Shown: positions 8,894-19,511, counted from the first letter of the stretch. The stretch is 64,000 nt of DNA from Staphylococcus intermedius NCTC 11048 (GCF_002902385.1 NZ_PPQH01000018.1:1-64000); one strand, 5' to 3'. Notes: generated by a model from the sequence alone, not told the origin. Numbers and translations: made by a program.

Positions 8894-10261
8894 TTATCCG
8901 CACGAATCAAAACTAATAGTAAATGTTGTGAAATAACCGACTTCACTTTCGACTGAAATACGACCATGATATAATGTCACCATTTTATGTGCAATGGAGA
9001 GTCCTAGGCCGTTTCCACCTTGTTGACGAGAACGGGATTTATCGACACGGTAGAACCGATCGAAAATATGCTCTTGGTCTGCTTGAGGAATCCCTAATCC
9101 ACGGTCTGTAATTTTTATCACGACTTGGTTGCTAATGAGTTTCGTTTCAATAGAAATATGCTTGTTTTGAGTATCATATTTAATCGCGTTATCAAGAAAA
9201 ATAAGTAAAATTTGTTCTAGGTGGAAAGAGTTGATATCTAAATATATAAAGTCTTGACTTGTTTGAAAGTCGAGTTGATAATCTGGATGAATTTGTTGCA
9301 GTGCATGAAGGCGACTTCTAATTTCATTATTAACATCGACTTTTTCAGTTTGATTTTCAGTTGATCTCGTATCATCTTTAGTGAGTAGTAATAGTTCTTC
9401 AACGAGCTTCGTTATCCGGTTCATTTCCTCTAAAGAAATATTAAGAGATTCTTCTAAAATGTCAGGGTCTTTTTTACCCCAGCGCTGAATTAAATTTAAA
9501 TGTCCTTGGATGATTTGAAGTGGCGTACGCAATTCGTGTGAAGCATCTTCTACAAATTGACGTTGTTGATTAAAGGAACTCTCCAGTTTTAACATCATAC
9601 TATTAAAAGTATCTATGAGCGCGTCAGTTTCTTCATAATTGGTCGGGACTTCTAGTTTTTCCTGGAATCCATTACGCCGTATTTGTGTCATCTTTTCCGT
9701 AATAATATTGATGGGCTGAGTAATTTGAGACGAAAAGAAATAACTCAGCGATGCGGTCACGAATAATGCAATGAGTCCAAAAGTTAAGGCGAGATATGTG
9801 ATAAAATTTAATAAATCATCGTACTCCTCTAAAGAATGGACAATCGTTGCGTGCCCTTTAGAATAAGGTGTATTAATCGGTGTTGAAACGACGATGAACG
9901 AACCTTTATCTGTGCGTAAAATTTTAATATTACGAGTATCATACGCTTGAAATGGTGGCGTGAACTTCACATTTGTTGTACTGACATTTTCAAATAATTT
10001 TTTTCCTTTTTTGTCGTATAAAATCACTCTTTGATAGTTATCAATGACCGAACTGAATTCCAAGGCGGTAATGTTATTCATCGGTTTGGTTTCAAGTAAA
10101 TTGTATAAATCATCCGCACTTCTTTCTGCTTTGTCAAATTCATTTTGTTTCAATAAACTACTAATTGCATAAATGATAAGTAAACAAAAAATGAAAATAA
10201 TAAGAAATGTAATCAGTGTCGTGACAAAAGTCCACTTAGTCTTCAGTGTTGATTGTTTCAT
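8894..10261 (-). CDS. arlS: Sensor histidine kinase ArlS
   Basis: A 455-residue membrane sensor kinase of the ArlRS system, which in S. aureus controls adhesion, autolysis and virulence genes. Two membrane segments (about 12-34 and 152-174) flank an extracytoplasmic sensor region. Then come a HAMP domain (about 177-230), the dimerisation/phosphoacceptor box with His242 in [10 protein letters not shown], and a HATPase domain with an N-box (LDNAIKYD), GLGIPQ and GNGLGL glycine motifs. Its ATG overlaps the arlR stop by four bases, implying translational coupling. No other histidine kinase family fits the context as well. Confidence 0.95.
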   Translation of the reverse strand: MKQSTLKTKWTFVTTLITFLIIFIFCLLIIYAISSLLKQNEFDKAERSADDLYNLLETKPMNNITALEFSSVIDNYQRVILYDKKGKKLFENVSTTNVKFTPPFQAYDTRNIKILRTDKGSFIVVSTPINTPYSKGHATIVHSLEEYDDLLNFITYLALTFGLIALFVTASLSYFFSSQITQPINIITEKMTQIRRNGFQEKLEVPTNYEETDALIDTFNSMMLKLESSFNQQRQFVEDASHELRTPLQIIQGHLNLIQRWGKKDPDILEESLNISLEEMNRITKLVEELLLLTKDDTRSTENQTEKVDVNNEIRSRLHALQQIHPDYQLDFQTSQDFIYLDINSFHLEQILLIFLDNAIKYDTQNKHISIETKLISNQVVIKITDRGLGIPQADQEHIFDRFYRVDKSRSRQQGGNGLGLSIAHKMVTLYHGRISVESEVGYFTTFTISFDSCG

Positions 10262-10935
10262 TGTCGAATCACGTAGCCGACACCACGGACAGTTTCAATT
10301 AATTTCTGTTTTTCTATGCGCTTTAACTTATTTCTTAAATATCGAATATACACGTCCACGACATTCGTTTCGACTTCGGATTCATATCCCCAAACATGAT
10401 CCAAAATTTGTTCGCGATGAAGAACTCGATTTTTATTTTCAGCCAGTAGTAACAATAAATCGAACTCCGTCTTTGTTAGCTCAAGTTTTTCATTTTGATA
10501 CGTCACATGAAAAGCACTTTTATCAATCTTAATACCATCAATATCAACAACATTTGTGTCGGTTACGTTCTCATCTGAATAACGTCGGATGAGTGCACGA
10601 CTTCTCGCTAATAGCTCTTCAATCTCAAAAGGTTTGACGATGTAATCATCAGCCCCAATATCTAATCCTATGACTTTATCGTATGTTTCACCTTTCGCAG
10701 TAATCATAATTACAGGTGTGTCTTTTTGCGTTCTTAATCTTTTACAAACTTCTAACCCGTCCATTTCTGGTAACATCAAATCTAAAAGAATTAAATCAAA
10801 GTCATGTTGTAATGCACGGTTTAAACCAGATACGCCGTCATATTTTACTTCAACATCATAATTTTCATGCTTAAATTCAAGCTCAATAAAACGTGCTAAA
10901 TTTTGCTCGTCTTCAATAATAAGTACTTTTTTCAT
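10258..10935 (-). CDS. arlR: Response regulator ArlR (OmpR/PhoB type)
   Basis: A 225-residue regulator. The receiver domain spans 1-120 with acidic residues Glu8/Asp9 and the phosphoacceptor Asp52 in [10 protein letters not shown] winged-helix DNA-binding domain covers about 130-223 ([20 protein letters not shown], ending TVRGVGYVI). An open reading frame extends 28 codons further upstream, but the ATG at 10935 follows a GGGGGAGAGGTGG ribosome binding site and matches the ArlR N-terminus, so I use it. arlS overlaps by four bases. The divergent isrR promoter starts about 80 bases away. Confidence 0.95.
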   Translation of the reverse strand: MKKVLIIEDEQNLARFIELEFKHENYDVEVKYDGVSGLNRALQHDFDLILLDLMLPEMDGLEVCKRLRTQKDTPVIMITAKGETYDKVIGLDIGADDYIVKPFEIEELLARSRALIRRYSDENVTDTNVVDIDGIKIDKSAFHVTYQNEKLELTKTEFDLLLLLAENKNRVLHREQILDHVWGYESEVETNVVDVYIRYLRNKLKRIEKQKLIETVRGVGYVIRQ

Positions 10936-11011
10936 ATTAGCCACCTCTCCCCCTAATGATATGCTAAAAATAAAGATGACGAAAGTTTTTTTAAAAAATT
11001 TTGCTTTTTTA

Positions 11012-11062
11012 ATTGACAATGATTCTCAATGCGTTATAATGTAATTGAAAATGATTATCAAT
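11012..11062 (+). promoter_or_regulatory. Promoter of isrR with two Fur boxes
   Basis: TTGACA (11013-11018) and TATAAT (11035-11040) are spaced by 16 bases on the plus strand. A 19-bp palindrome (ATTGACAATGATTCTCAAT, 11012-11030) overlaps the -35 box. A second (ATTGAAAATGATTATCAAT, 11044-11062) covers the transcription start. Both fit the Fur consensus TGATAATNATTATCA with few mismatches. This predicts tight repression in iron-replete cells. Confidence 0.85.
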
Positions 11063-11200
11063 CCCAACGACCCCCCACTACAATTCGTTCTTATGATTGA
11101 GTCATTTTCAATAATATCCCCTTTTATATGCCCGTATAAAAATTCGTTGATATTAAACGTTAAATAAAAGCCGTCGCATTTGATGCGGCGGCTTTTATTG
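11047..11200 (+). ncRNA. isrR: IsrR-type iron-sparing small RNA
   Basis: A non-coding transcription unit of about 150 bases between arlR and pgpB, the exact location of IsrR in S. aureus. It has a consensus promoter, two Fur boxes and a strong terminator. The body carries three C-rich stretches (CCCCCC at 11071, CCCC at 11118, CCC at 11131), suited to pairing with the G-rich ribosome binding sites of target mRNAs. In S. aureus IsrR is made under iron starvation and lowers translation of iron-rich enzymes. The 5' end is estimated from the -10 box. The assignment combines sequence signals with synteny; the targets in this species are inferred. Confidence 0.85.
11163..11199 (+). terminator. Terminator of isrR
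   Basis: A 17-base stem (AATAAAAGCCGTCGCAT with ATGCGGCGGCTTTTATT, one G-T pair) around a three-base loop, ending in TTTTATT. It could act in both directions. Confidence 0.85.
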
Positions 11201-11434
11201 TGTGCATTTGAATAAAACAAAGTTGTGTGAGATGGTTCATGATTAAACATTTCGCCTGTTGTCGTAAGGTCACGTTTGTATATCGTTACACGATGACTGT
11301 AACTAAAATTATACAAATGACCAAAATTGTATGATAAACATTGTGATGTCAAATGTGTTACCTTTGTTTTCCTAGAAGTATTCATTAGGTAAATAAATAA
11401 GACTGTGTCCTGAAAATCCATTGGCACTTCTAAA

Positions 11435-11483
11435 TTTAAAAGGAGAACTGCTAACTGAAAATGAAAGACAGTTCTCCTTTAAA
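11435..11483 (-). terminator. Terminator after pgpB
   Basis: A stem of about 15 bases (TTTAAAAGGAGAACTG with CAGTTCTCCTTTAAA) begins at the pgpB stop codon. The interval 11201-11434 between this and isrR shows no gene or other signal. Confidence 0.75.
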
Positions 11484-12107
11484 TTAAACTTTCGATTGTT
11501 CGAGTGGATGTCTTAAAATGAGCAATGTTAATACGATACAGAAAAGACCGCCTACAATACCGGCCATAATATCTGTTGGATAATGGACGCCGAGATAGAC
11601 ACGTGAGCTTGAGATGAGGACAATCATCAACACACTTAACGCCATAGCGACATTTTTTGCCTTTCCTTTTAAGATGCGGTGCGCGACGAAAATCACGCTG
11701 CCGAAAAAGGCTGTTGAACCCATTGCATGACCGCTTGGGAAGCTGAACCCTGAAATATCAATTAAACGCAATAAAGTGGGACGTTCTCTGTCAAAAATAT
11801 TTTTTAAAATCGGATTCGACACGCCTGATAACAACATTGTTAATGCGAAAAAGAGTGCCTCTATTTTATAGCGGTATAACATCAATAGAGCAACCATGAT
11901 GAGTGATAAAGCAATCATAGCCCAAACTTCACCGACTTGAGTCGCACCGAAAAAAATTGCCGTTGAAATAAAACTTTCTGACGCATAGATGAAATTGTAA
12001 ACTTCATTATCAATCCATTTGCCGAGACGCGATTCATGAAACATCGCAATCATTGAAAATATAAATGCGAAGACGATTAACAAAGAAATCTTTTTCCAAT
12101 GTGTCAT
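11484..12107 (-). CDS. pgpB: PAP2-family membrane phosphatase (PgpB-like)
   Basis: A 207-residue integral membrane protein with about six hydrophobic segments. All three PAP2 phosphatase motifs are visible: Lys102 to Arg109-Pro110 (KNIFDRERP), PSGH at 124-127, and Ser168-Arg169 through His175 and Asp179 (SRVYLGVHYPTD). Such enzymes dephosphorylate lipid phosphates such as undecaprenyl pyrophosphate or phosphatidylglycerol phosphate on the outer face of the membrane. It lies 11 bases downstream of murG, which hints at a role in the lipid carrier cycle. The exact substrate is not determinable. Confidence 0.9.
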   Translation of the reverse strand: MTHWKKISLLIVFAFIFSMIAMFHESRLGKWIDNEVYNFIYASESFISTAIFFGATQVGEVWAMIALSLIMVALLMLYRYKIEALFFALTMLLSGVSNPILKNIFDRERPTLLRLIDISGFSFPSGHAMGSTAFFGSVIFVAHRILKGKAKNVAMALSVLMIVLISSSRVYLGVHYPTDIMAGIVGGLFCIVLTLLILRHPLEQSKV

Positions 12108-12118
12108 GCGTCAACCTC

Positions 12119-13189
12119 CTATTGAAGTGCGTCTTGGATGATTTTATCAAGTAAATCATGACGCGTATAACTTTCTGTAAAACTTTCCATATTTTGAATG
12201 TACTGATGTCGATTTTTTTCAAGTTCTGCTAATGCAGGTAATAACGTTTCACTTGTTAATTCCGACTCATCTAACATCGTCGCATATCCTTGTTTTTCAA
12301 AATATTTTGCGTTGTCGATTTGATCGCCACGTGATTGATCCAGACCAAGTGGAATAAGTAACATTGGAAGGCGTAATGTTAAAAACTCATAGATTGCATT
12401 TGAACCTGCCCGAGACACGACAGTATCTGTAATGGCTAATAAGTCTGTCAATTCTTCTTTAACGAACTCATATTGCACATAACCTTCTTGATTGATGTTT
12501 GAAGCGACAAGGCCTTTACCAGTGAGGTGGATAATTTGATACGTTTGAAGTAATGCATCTAGATGACGACGGATCGCTTCGTTGATTTTTAAACTTCCCA
12601 TACTGCCACCCATCACGAGCAGTGTCTTTTTATCAGGGCTCAATCCTGTCAATGCATAGCCTTTTTGACGATCTCCGTGTTTTAAATCTTCACGAATTGT
12701 AGCACCAACGAAATCTGATTTTTCACGTGGTACATATTTCAAAGTATCTTCAAATGTCGTATAAAGTCGTTTCGCAAACTTTATAGCAATTTTATTGGCA
12801 AGACCTGGTGTTAAATCAGATTCGTGAACAATAGTTGGAATGTTGAGTGACTTCGCGGCAAGTATCACGGGTACTGATACGAATCCCCCTTTTGAAAATA
12901 CGATATCCGGTCGTTCACGTTTTAAAACTTTACGTGCATCGCCAATCCCTTTAATGACTTTAAAAATATCTTTCAAGTTTTCAGCAGAGAGATAACGACG
13001 CAATTTACCACTTGAAATCGGATAATAAGTGGTTTCAGGAAGTTGAGACGTAATCATTTCACGTTCGATTCCTTCCTTTGAACCAATATAAAATGCTTCG
13101 TGTCCCTTTTCGAGCGCAGTAGGTATCAAGCTTAAATTCACGGATACATGCCCTACTGTACCGCCACCTGTAAATGCAATTTTAACCAT
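12119..13189 (-). CDS. murG: UDP-GlcNAc:undecaprenyl-PP-MurNAc-pentapeptide GlcNAc transferase MurG
   Basis: The 356-residue GT-B glycosyltransferase that converts lipid I to lipid II at the inner membrane face. The N-terminal glycine loop TGGGTVGH is at 7-14. HESDLTPGLAN near 122 is the staphylococcal form of the acceptor-side motif, and the C-terminal nucleotide-binding region holds MGGSMGS and SRAGSNAIYEFL. Length is typical. The GNAT acetyltransferase gene is nine bases upstream and pgpB 11 bases downstream. In staphylococci murG lies outside the dcw cluster, as here. Confidence 0.96.
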   Translation of the reverse strand: MVKIAFTGGGTVGHVSVNLSLIPTALEKGHEAFYIGSKEGIEREMITSQLPETTYYPISSGKLRRYLSAENLKDIFKVIKGIGDARKVLKRERPDIVFSKGGFVSVPVILAAKSLNIPTIVHESDLTPGLANKIAIKFAKRLYTTFEDTLKYVPREKSDFVGATIREDLKHGDRQKGYALTGLSPDKKTLLVMGGSMGSLKINEAIRRHLDALLQTYQIIHLTGKGLVASNINQEGYVQYEFVKEELTDLLAITDTVVSRAGSNAIYEFLTLRLPMLLIPLGLDQSRGDQIDNAKYFEKQGYATMLDESELTSETLLPALAELEKNRHQYIQNMESFTESYTRHDLLDKIIQDALQ

Positions 13190-13198
13190 AATAACCCT

Positions 13199-13714
13199 CT
13201 ATTCTGTTAATTTTTTATAGTATGCGTAAAATGGCTTGCCTTTATCAAAAGGAAATTCTGTACTTGTCATTTCGCCAGTTTTTTTAAATCCAAATTTATC
13301 AAATAAACGTTGTGCACGTTGATTTTGCGAAAATGTATCGGTTAAAAGAATGTCAATGTCATGTGATTTCGCTAATTCAATCGCAAAGTTCATTAACGCT
13401 TGTGCTATACCACGATATTGTGGAGAAGCAACGAGACGATGAATAACATATGCGTCTGATTTATCCACCGGCCATTCGAGTGTATCGTACCAATCCGGTG
13501 CTTGTTGATCAATCACGATAAAACCTTGAATCACGTCATCCTCATCATAAACATAGAGGCTACCTGATTCAATATCCGTTTTAAAATGTGCCTTTAAAGG
13601 ATAGCGATGGTCCCATTGTGGGTTATCATCTTTTATCATGAGTGTTTTTGCTTCTTCCGTCAATTGTTCAATGACATTGAGATCTTGTAATGTTGCTTTT
13701 CTTAACAAGGCCAT
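13199..13714 (-). CDS. GNAT-family N-acetyltransferase
   Basis: A protein of about 171 residues with the GNAT fold. Strand beta4 and the acetyl-CoA loop appear as VIHRLVASPQYRGIAQALM, and the C-terminal pattern is LLTDTFSQNQRAQRLFDKFGF. Substrate unknown; the family includes amino-acid, peptide and small-molecule acetyltransferases. The start is uncertain: GTG at 13717, ATG at 13714 or TTG at 13708 all follow a GAGGAG sequence. I use the ATG, which overlaps the ctpA stop by three bases. murG follows after nine bases. Confidence 0.85.
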   Translation of the reverse strand: MALLRKATLQDLNVIEQLTEEAKTLMIKDDNPQWDHRYPLKAHFKTDIESGSLYVYDEDDVIQGFIVIDQQAPDWYDTLEWPVDKSDAYVIHRLVASPQYRGIAQALMNFAIELAKSHDIDILLTDTFSQNQRAQRLFDKFGFKKTGEMTSTEFPFDKGKPFYAYYKKLTE

Positions 13715-15243
13715 CACTCCTCTACTTTTTTCAATGTTTTTTCTAACATCGGGTCTTCTGACGATGCTTTTTCAACAAGTCTTTCTGTAAATACACGATT
13801 TGTGTCCTTGTTAAACATGCCATTTGCATTGATATTATTTTTTTGTTGAAATTGTTTCACTGCCGAAGTCAATTGCGCGTCATAGTGATTGTCAATGGTC
13901 CCGACGTCATATCCGAGTGCTTTTAAACCAATTTTAATCGATTTGATATGTTGATCTTCTTGCCCTTCTTGATAGGTTGTTTTGGAAGGAATCACCGTGA
14001 TATTTTCATAATCTGCACCTTTAACAGGGACATCTGGTTGAATACCCTTACCGTGAATATAATGGTCATTTGGTGTGAGCCATTTCATTTCAGTGAATTT
14101 TAATAATGAACCGTCTTCAAATTCACGCGTCGTTTGTACAATGCCCTTACCAAATGATTTTTCACCATAAATTTTCGCCACGTGATGATCATGTAAAGCA
14201 CCAGAAAAGACTTCAGAAGCACTCGCTGAACCTTCATTCAGTATAATAGATACTTTTAAGTCTTTAACACCGTCTAAAGGCGCATTTGATGTTTTAATGG
14301 CCTCTTTTTGATCCCCTTTTTCTAGTTTGACGACTGTTTCATCTTGGTCAAGGAAAATATTTGCCATTTTTACAGCTTCATCAAGCAGACCGCCTGGATT
14401 GTTACGTAAATCAAGCACGATATTTTTAATACCAGCCTTTTGTGCCTGTTGTATGGCAGATTTTAACTCACCCGCTGAACCTTCTTGGAATTTATTGATT
14501 TTAAACACACCGACGTCGCCATGTTTTTCATATTTAACACTTTTGACATGAATTTTATCTCTTGTCACAGTGAGTTCCTTTTCTTCTCCATTCCGTTTTA
14601 CTGTTAATTTCACCTCAGTGCCTTTTTTACCACGGACTTTAGGAATAATGGCATCGAGTGGTTGACCTTGGATTGACTTGCCATCAATTGCAATAAGGAC
14701 ATCACGTGGTTTTAAACCAGCTTTTTCAGCAGGTGAATCTTGCATTGGACTCGTGATGATAATTTGCTTTCCTTTTTGTTGCAGCTCTGCACCGATACCA
14801 ACGAAATCACCGGAAACATCTTCATGGAAAGAAGTTGTCTCTTCCTTTGATAAGTATTCGGTATAAGGATCTTTTAAGCTTTTTGTCATACCGTTAATGG
14901 CTTCGTCCAACAATTGATCTTTATCTTGCTTTTGATAAAAATCTGATGCCAGTATTTCATAAACTTCACTTAATTTTTGCGCATTCTCACTTATCTTGTG
15001 GTCTTTGCTATATTGATGAAAATAGAATTGGATGCCAAAAACAATGCATCCCGTCAACAGTGCTGTGAGAATGAGACTTAAAATAAACGTTTTTAGTGAG
15101 ACATAACGAGGTGTCTTTTTTTGATTTGGTGAATCTTTCAATACGATTTCCGCCCTTCTCGTTTGATCAACATTTGTCTCTTTGTCAAGTAAAGAGACAG
15201 TCTCTGCTTTTGCTGTGGTACATAAAGAAAAAGGGTGAGACAT
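13714..15243 (-). CDS. ctpA: Carboxyl-terminal processing protease CtpA (S41)
   Basis: A 509-residue membrane-anchored serine protease. A cytoplasmic head is followed by one membrane segment (about 50-72), a PDZ domain (about 125-210, GDFVGIGAELQ), the S41 catalytic domain and a C-terminal peptidoglycan-binding domain (about 430-490). By comparison with B. subtilis CtpB the Ser/Lys/Gln triad is Ser341 (in GSASAS), Lys366 (in SFGKG) and Gln370. In S. aureus CtpA sits in the cell wall fraction and affects stress tolerance and virulence. The N-terminus is divergent from S. aureus, and the ribosome binding site (GAGGGTG) is slightly distant. Confidence 0.93.
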   Translation of the reverse strand: MSHPFSLCTTAKAETVSLLDKETNVDQTRRAEIVLKDSPNQKKTPRYVSLKTFILSLILTALLTGCIVFGIQFYFHQYSKDHKISENAQKLSEVYEILASDFYQKQDKDQLLDEAINGMTKSLKDPYTEYLSKEETTSFHEDVSGDFVGIGAELQQKGKQIIITSPMQDSPAEKAGLKPRDVLIAIDGKSIQGQPLDAIIPKVRGKKGTEVKLTVKRNGEEKELTVTRDKIHVKSVKYEKHGDVGVFKINKFQEGSAGELKSAIQQAQKAGIKNIVLDLRNNPGGLLDEAVKMANIFLDQDETVVKLEKGDQKEAIKTSNAPLDGVKDLKVSIILNEGSASASEVFSGALHDHHVAKIYGEKSFGKGIVQTTREFEDGSLLKFTEMKWLTPNDHYIHGKGIQPDVPVKGADYENITVIPSKTTYQEGQEDQHIKSIKIGLKALGYDVGTIDNHYDAQLTSAVKQFQQKNNINANGMFNKDTNRVFTERLVEKASSEDPMLEKTLKKVEE

Positions 15244-15293
15244 TTTCTGCCAGCACCCTCAAAATTCATGCGTGTCAAATCTTCAGCAATCAC

Positions 15294-15515
15294 TTAAAAT
15301 TGAAGCCATTCCTGATATTCCTCATACAAGTCATCAAAAACAGACATGGGTAATGTAAAATTACCTTCTGTCTCAATGTATTCAGATAACGCATCGAAAT
15401 CTTTATCGTATTTTGGAAATGATAAATCCTGGAATATTTGCTCTGCAAGTTGTCCTGCATCATTTTTACGTCCACGAACAGTTAATGCAAATTGATAGAA
15501 TGAGACATCTTTCAT
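15294..15515 (-). CDS. YozE-family SAM-like small protein (UPF0346)
   Basis: A 73-residue soluble protein rich in Asp, Glu and Tyr, with the helical YozE SAM-like fold ([11 protein letters not shown] at the start, EEYQEWL at the end). Its role is unknown. The start overlaps the crr stop by one base and there is no strong independent ribosome binding site, so it is likely translated by coupling with crr. The same neighbour order (msrA, msrB, PTS IIA, yozE, ctpA) is found in S. aureus. Confidence 0.88.
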   Translation of the reverse strand: MKDVSFYQFALTVRGRKNDAGQLAEQIFQDLSFPKYDKDFDALSEYIETEGNFTLPMSVFDDLYEEYQEWLQF

Positions 15516-16015
15516 TATTTCATTGTCACTTCGATTACAGGTGTCTCGCCTTTAGTCAATTGCGTTACTTGTTGAATATCAATGGTTGCTGCTTGATCTG
15601 TGTTTGTAATAATGACAGGTGAAACAATAGATTTTGCATGTTGATCAATATAATCCACGTCAAATGTGACAAGTGGATCACCGACTTTTACTGTGTCACC
15701 ACTATTGACTAATGTTTCAAAACCTTCACCATTGAGTTGTACAGTGTCTAGTCCGATATGAACAAGGACTTCTAAGCCATTGTCTGCTTTTAAACCAATA
15801 GCATGCTTGGTTGGGAAAACATTGTCAACGACACCGTTGATTGGTGAAACGACTTGACCTTCAGTTGGACGTATACCAAAACCCTCACCCATCATTTTTT
15901 GAGCAAAAACAGGGTCTGGAATGTCTTCAATTTTGACATATTCTCCAGTTATCGGTGCATAAACTTGAATGTCCTTATTTGTTTCTTCACTTTTTCCGAA
16001 TAATTTCTTAAACAT
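15515..16015 (-). CDS. crr: PTS glucose-type EIIA protein (IIA-Glc/Crr-like)
   Basis: A 166-residue soluble EIIA of the glucose family. The two active-site histidines are His71 (PTKHAIGL) and His86 (VLVHIGLDT), matching the E. coli IIA-Glc pair His75/His90. It accepts phosphate from HPr and passes it to a IIB domain encoded elsewhere, since no IIBC gene is nearby. An AAGGAG ribosome binding site precedes the ATG. It is downstream of msrAB and upstream of yozE in one transcription unit, so its link to methionine sulfoxide repair is positional only. Confidence 0.92.
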   Translation of the reverse strand: MFKKLFGKSEETNKDIQVYAPITGEYVKIEDIPDPVFAQKMMGEGFGIRPTEGQVVSPINGVVDNVFPTKHAIGLKADNGLEVLVHIGLDTVQLNGEGFETLVNSGDTVKVGDPLVTFDVDYIDQHAKSIVSPVIITNTDQAATIDIQQVTQLTKGETPVIEVTMK

Positions 16016-16028
16016 AAAACTCGCTCCT

Positions 16029-16457
16029 TTATTGGTCGAAAAGTTTGACTAAATCACCATAGCCTAACGCTTCGAGCTTTTCATATGGTATGAATTGAAT
16101 TGCAGCCGAATTGATACAATAACGTAAGCCACCACGTTCTTTTGGGCCATCATTGAACACATGTCCTAAATGACTGTTGCTTCCTTCAGAGCGGACTTCT
16201 GTTCTCAACATACCAAATGATTTATCGACTAACTCAATAATGTCTTGGTCGTCGATGGCTTTGGAAAAACTAGGCCAACCACAATCTGATTCAAATTTAT
16301 CATCTGAAGTAAATAGCGGTTTGCCAGAAAGTTTATCGACATAGACACCCTTTTCAAAGTGATTCCAATATTCATTTTGAAATGGTGGTTCTGTACCGTC
16401 TTGTTGAGTAACGAGGTACTCCAAGTCTGTTAAATCTTTTTTGTCTTTTTTAATCAT
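16029..16457 (-). CDS. msrB: Peptide-methionine (R)-S-oxide reductase MsrB
   Basis: A 142-residue reductase of the R epimer of methionine sulfoxide, using a thiol and thioredoxin. The SelR domain is complete: CGWPSF, RTEVRS, HLGHVF and the catalytic cysteine in [11 protein letters not shown] start it at the ATG at 16457 because it overlaps the msrA stop as ATGA and gives the length of the S. aureus protein. An in-frame extension to 16472 lacks its own ribosome binding site. It is translationally coupled to msrA. Confidence 0.95.
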   Translation of the reverse strand: MIKKDKKDLTDLEYLVTQQDGTEPPFQNEYWNHFEKGVYVDKLSGKPLFTSDDKFESDCGWPSFSKAIDDQDIIELVDKSFGMLRTEVRSEGSNSHLGHVFNDGPKERGGLRYCINSAAIQFIPYEKLEALGYGDLVKLFDQ

Positions 16458-16978
16458 GCTTGATTCCCCCAATGCTTTTCAATAAACGCTTTACGTCCTG
16501 ATCCACGTTGATATTGTGCATAGTGAAGCGGATGTTTTTTATAGTAATCTTGGTGTGCCTCTTCTGCCGGATAAAAATTGCGATATGCTTCGACCGGCGT
16601 TACAACAGGGGCACTGAAAATTTGGGATTGATTTAGTGCTTCAATCTTGTTGAGCGCGGCTTGACGTTGCGCATCATTGTGATAAAAAATAACAGGTCGA
16701 TAACTTTCGCCTCTATCAAAAAATTGACCATTTTTATCTGTTGGATCAAAAGTTTTGAAATAAATATCTAATATATCTTCATAGCTGATCACTTGATCAT
16801 CATATTCAATTTGTACAGCCTCAACATGGCCTGTTGTGTTTGTACAAACTTCTTCATAGGTTGGATATTCTACTGTCCCACCGCTATAACCTGATGTGAC
16901 ACTTTGAACACCGTCAAATGTATCAAAAGGTTTAACGAGACACCAAAAACATCCGCCTGCTAAAGTTGCTATAGCCAT
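16454..16978 (-). CDS. msrA: Peptide-methionine (S)-S-oxide reductase MsrA
   Basis: A 174-residue reductase of the S epimer of methionine sulfoxide. The active-site motif GGCFWC gives Cys10 and Cys13, and the conserved [15 protein letters not shown] and GHVEAVQ motifs follow. The ATG at 16978 is preceded by GGAGGTG six bases upstream. The longer frame from 16993 would start with an ATG lying inside this ribosome binding site and is unlikely. msrB overlaps by four bases. This is the chromosomal, oxidative-stress-linked msrA/msrB pair of staphylococci. Confidence 0.95.
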   Translation of the reverse strand: MAIATLAGGCFWCLVKPFDTFDGVQSVTSGYSGGTVEYPTYEEVCTNTTGHVEAVQIEYDDQVISYEDILDIYFKTFDPTDKNGQFFDRGESYRPVIFYHNDAQRQAALNKIEALNQSQIFSAPVVTPVEAYRNFYPAEEAHQDYYKKHPLHYAQYQRGSGRKAFIEKHWGNQA

Positions 16979-16995
16979 GTTTGACACCTCCATTG

Positions 16996-17850
16996 TTATA
17001 AGTCAGATGAATCTTTAAGGACAACTAATCCAATAGCACCCGCACCGGTATGCGTCGAAATCACTGGTGTTGTATGTCCGAAATCAAAGTTTTGAATCGT
17101 AAATGTTTCATCTAATTTTTCTTTAAAAAGGTTAATGAAATCCTTTGCTTTCGCATGTGAAATACCGATTGATTGAATCGTGCCATCACCGACAAACGGC
17201 TTTAAATCTTTGATGACGTATTTAATACAAGCGTTTTGTGTGCGGGCATTATGAATCATTTCAAGATTACCGTCAATGAGTGAACCGATTGGCTTGATTT
17301 TCATAAGATTACCTATCAAGCCTTTAGTTTTACTAATGCGGCCACCTTTGATGAGTTGATCTAATTGTCCGATAATCACGTAAAGCTTAATGTTTTTTTG
17401 TAAGTTTTGAAGTTTTGAGACAATTTCTTCTGTTGGGACGCCTTCTTCCACCCAGCGAATCACATTTTGAAGTTGATAGCCTAAGCCGAATGAAATTGAT
17501 TTTGAATCAATGACTGTTACTTTAGCATCAACCATTTCGCTCGCTTGAACAGCAGTTTGATATGTGCCACTCAAGCCAGATGAAAGATGGATACTGATGA
17601 TTTCAGCACCTGTTTCACCCAACTTTTCATATGTTTCTACAAATCTACCAATTGGAGGTTGACTTGTTTTAAAATCGTGGTTGGTGTCTCCTAAATATTG
17701 TGAAAATGACTCAGATGTAATATCCGTTTGATCCTCATAAGATTCTCCGTTAATTGTAACACTCAACGGTACAATATGGACATTGTGTTGCTTCAGAAAA
17801 GCTGGATCTAAGTCAGATGTAGAATCTGTGACTATAATACGTTGTTGCAT
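16996..17850 (-). CDS. DegV-family fatty-acid-binding protein
   Basis: A 284-residue DegV protein. The N-terminal VTDSTSDL motif and the C-terminal [10 protein letters not shown] motif contribute to the lipid head-group pocket. Staphylococci encode two such proteins (FakB1 and FakB2) that present exogenous fatty acids to the kinase FakA. This one lies beside folA as fakB2 does in S. aureus, but I cannot separate the two by sequence alone. The ATG at 17850 follows GGAGG; the frame from 17865 starts inside that ribosome binding site. msrA follows after 17 bases. Confidence 0.88.
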   Translation of the reverse strand: MQQRIIVTDSTSDLDPAFLKQHNVHIVPLSVTINGESYEDQTDITSESFSQYLGDTNHDFKTSQPPIGRFVETYEKLGETGAEIISIHLSSGLSGTYQTAVQASEMVDAKVTVIDSKSISFGLGYQLQNVIRWVEEGVPTEEIVSKLQNLQKNIKLYVIIGQLDQLIKGGRISKTKGLIGNLMKIKPIGSLIDGNLEMIHNARTQNACIKYVIKDLKPFVGDGTIQSIGISHAKAKDFINLFKEKLDETFTIQNFDFGHTTPVISTHTGAGAIGLVVLKDSSDL

Positions 17851-17868
17851 AATGCTAACCTCCAATAA

Positions 17869-18366
<498 letters not shown>

Positions 18367-19320
18367 TTATACGGCGATTGGTGCTTTAATCGCTGGATGG
18401 GATTCATAATTTACAATCTCTAAATCTTCATATTCTATATCGAAAATGGAACGATCTGTATTGATTTTCAATTGTGGCGGTGCATAACTTGAGCGTGAGA
18501 GCTGTGTTTTCACGGCGTCTAAATGGTTACTGTAAATATGTGCATCACCAAATGTATGTACAAACTCTCCTACTTCTAGGCCACATTCTTTCGCAATTAA
18601 ATGTGTTAATAAGCTATAACTGGCAATATTGAAAGGTACGCCTAAGAATATGTCAGCGCTGCGTTGATAAAGTTGACAGCTCAGCTTATTGTCTTGTACA
18701 TAAAATTGAAAAAGTGTATGACAAGGAGGTAACGCCATTGTCTCGATTTCAGCTGGATTCCAAGCGCTAATAATATGACGACGTGAGTTTGGATTCGTTT
18801 TGATTTGTTCAATCAATGTTTTCAATTGATCGTAATGTTGACCGTCTGCACCGACCCAGTCACGCCATTGCTTACCATAAACATTGCCTAAATCACCGTG
18901 TTTTTTCATAAAGGCATCATCAGTTAAGATCAGTTGTTTAAATTTAGCCATTTCTTCACGATACATTTCAGCAAATGCAGCATCATTTTGTGCTCTATGA
19001 CCAAAATCAGTCATATCTGGACCGTTATAATCCTCACTTTGTATATATTTTTCAAAGGCCCATTCATTCCAAATATTGTTGTTATATTGTAATAAATATC
19101 TTAAATTCGTATCGCCACGAATAAACCAAATTAATTCAGTGGCAACGAGTTTAAAGGAAACTTTTTTGGTTGTTAATAATGGGAAGCCTTTTGAAAGGTC
19201 AAAACGCAACTGGTGTCCAAATTTTGAAATTGTTCCTGTCGCTGTTCGATCTTCACGTTGATTGCCAATTTGTAATATTTCTTTACATAAATCATGATAA
19301 GCTGCATCAAATGGATTCAT
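18367..19320 (-). CDS. thyA: Thymidylate synthase ThyA
   Basis: A 317-residue enzyme that methylates dUMP to dTMP with methylene-tetrahydrofolate, leaving dihydrofolate for FolA next door. The catalytic Cys200 lies in [10 protein letters not shown] and the dUMP-binding segment is [13 protein letters not shown]. The ATG at 19320 has AGAGGTG six bases upstream and gives the staphylococcal length. The alternative GTG at 19329 lies too close to that site. A good promoter sits about 30 bases upstream. Loss of thyA gives thymidine-dependent small colonies in S. aureus; this copy is intact. Confidence 0.96.
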   Translation of the reverse strand: MNPFDAAYHDLCKEILQIGNQREDRTATGTISKFGHQLRFDLSKGFPLLTTKKVSFKLVATELIWFIRGDTNLRYLLQYNNNIWNEWAFEKYIQSEDYNGPDMTDFGHRAQNDAAFAEMYREEMAKFKQLILTDDAFMKKHGDLGNVYGKQWRDWVGADGQHYDQLKTLIEQIKTNPNSRRHIISAWNPAEIETMALPPCHTLFQFYVQDNKLSCQLYQRSADIFLGVPFNIASYSLLTHLIAKECGLEVGEFVHTFGDAHIYSNHLDAVKTQLSRSSYAPPQLKINTDRSIFDIEYEDLEIVNYESHPAIKAPIAV

Positions 19321-19347
19321 GACATTCACCTCTTTCTCTTAGTATCT

Positions 19348-19375
19348 ATAATAGACGATTTTGTGCCATTTTCAA
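19348..19375 (-). promoter_or_regulatory. Predicted sigma-A promoter of the thyA-folA cluster
   Basis: On the minus strand TTGAAA (19370-19375) and TATTAT (19348-19353) are 16 bases apart. They lie just upstream of the thyA ribosome binding site. Confidence 0.6.
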
Positions 19376-19511
19376 AACGATATCAACGTAATTCTATATG
19401 GGGATATAAATGGAATGCATTCAGAATTTCCAACATTGAAATGGCTTCATACCATGCAACGAAAACAACTGTGCCTATAGGTTATAACGCGATTGATGTG
19501 ACTTAGAAACG

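Noticed and set aside
11026..11427. A 133-codon minus-strand open frame
   Set aside because: It runs through the isrR promoter, body and terminator on the opposite strand, has no ribosome binding site and no recognisable protein features.
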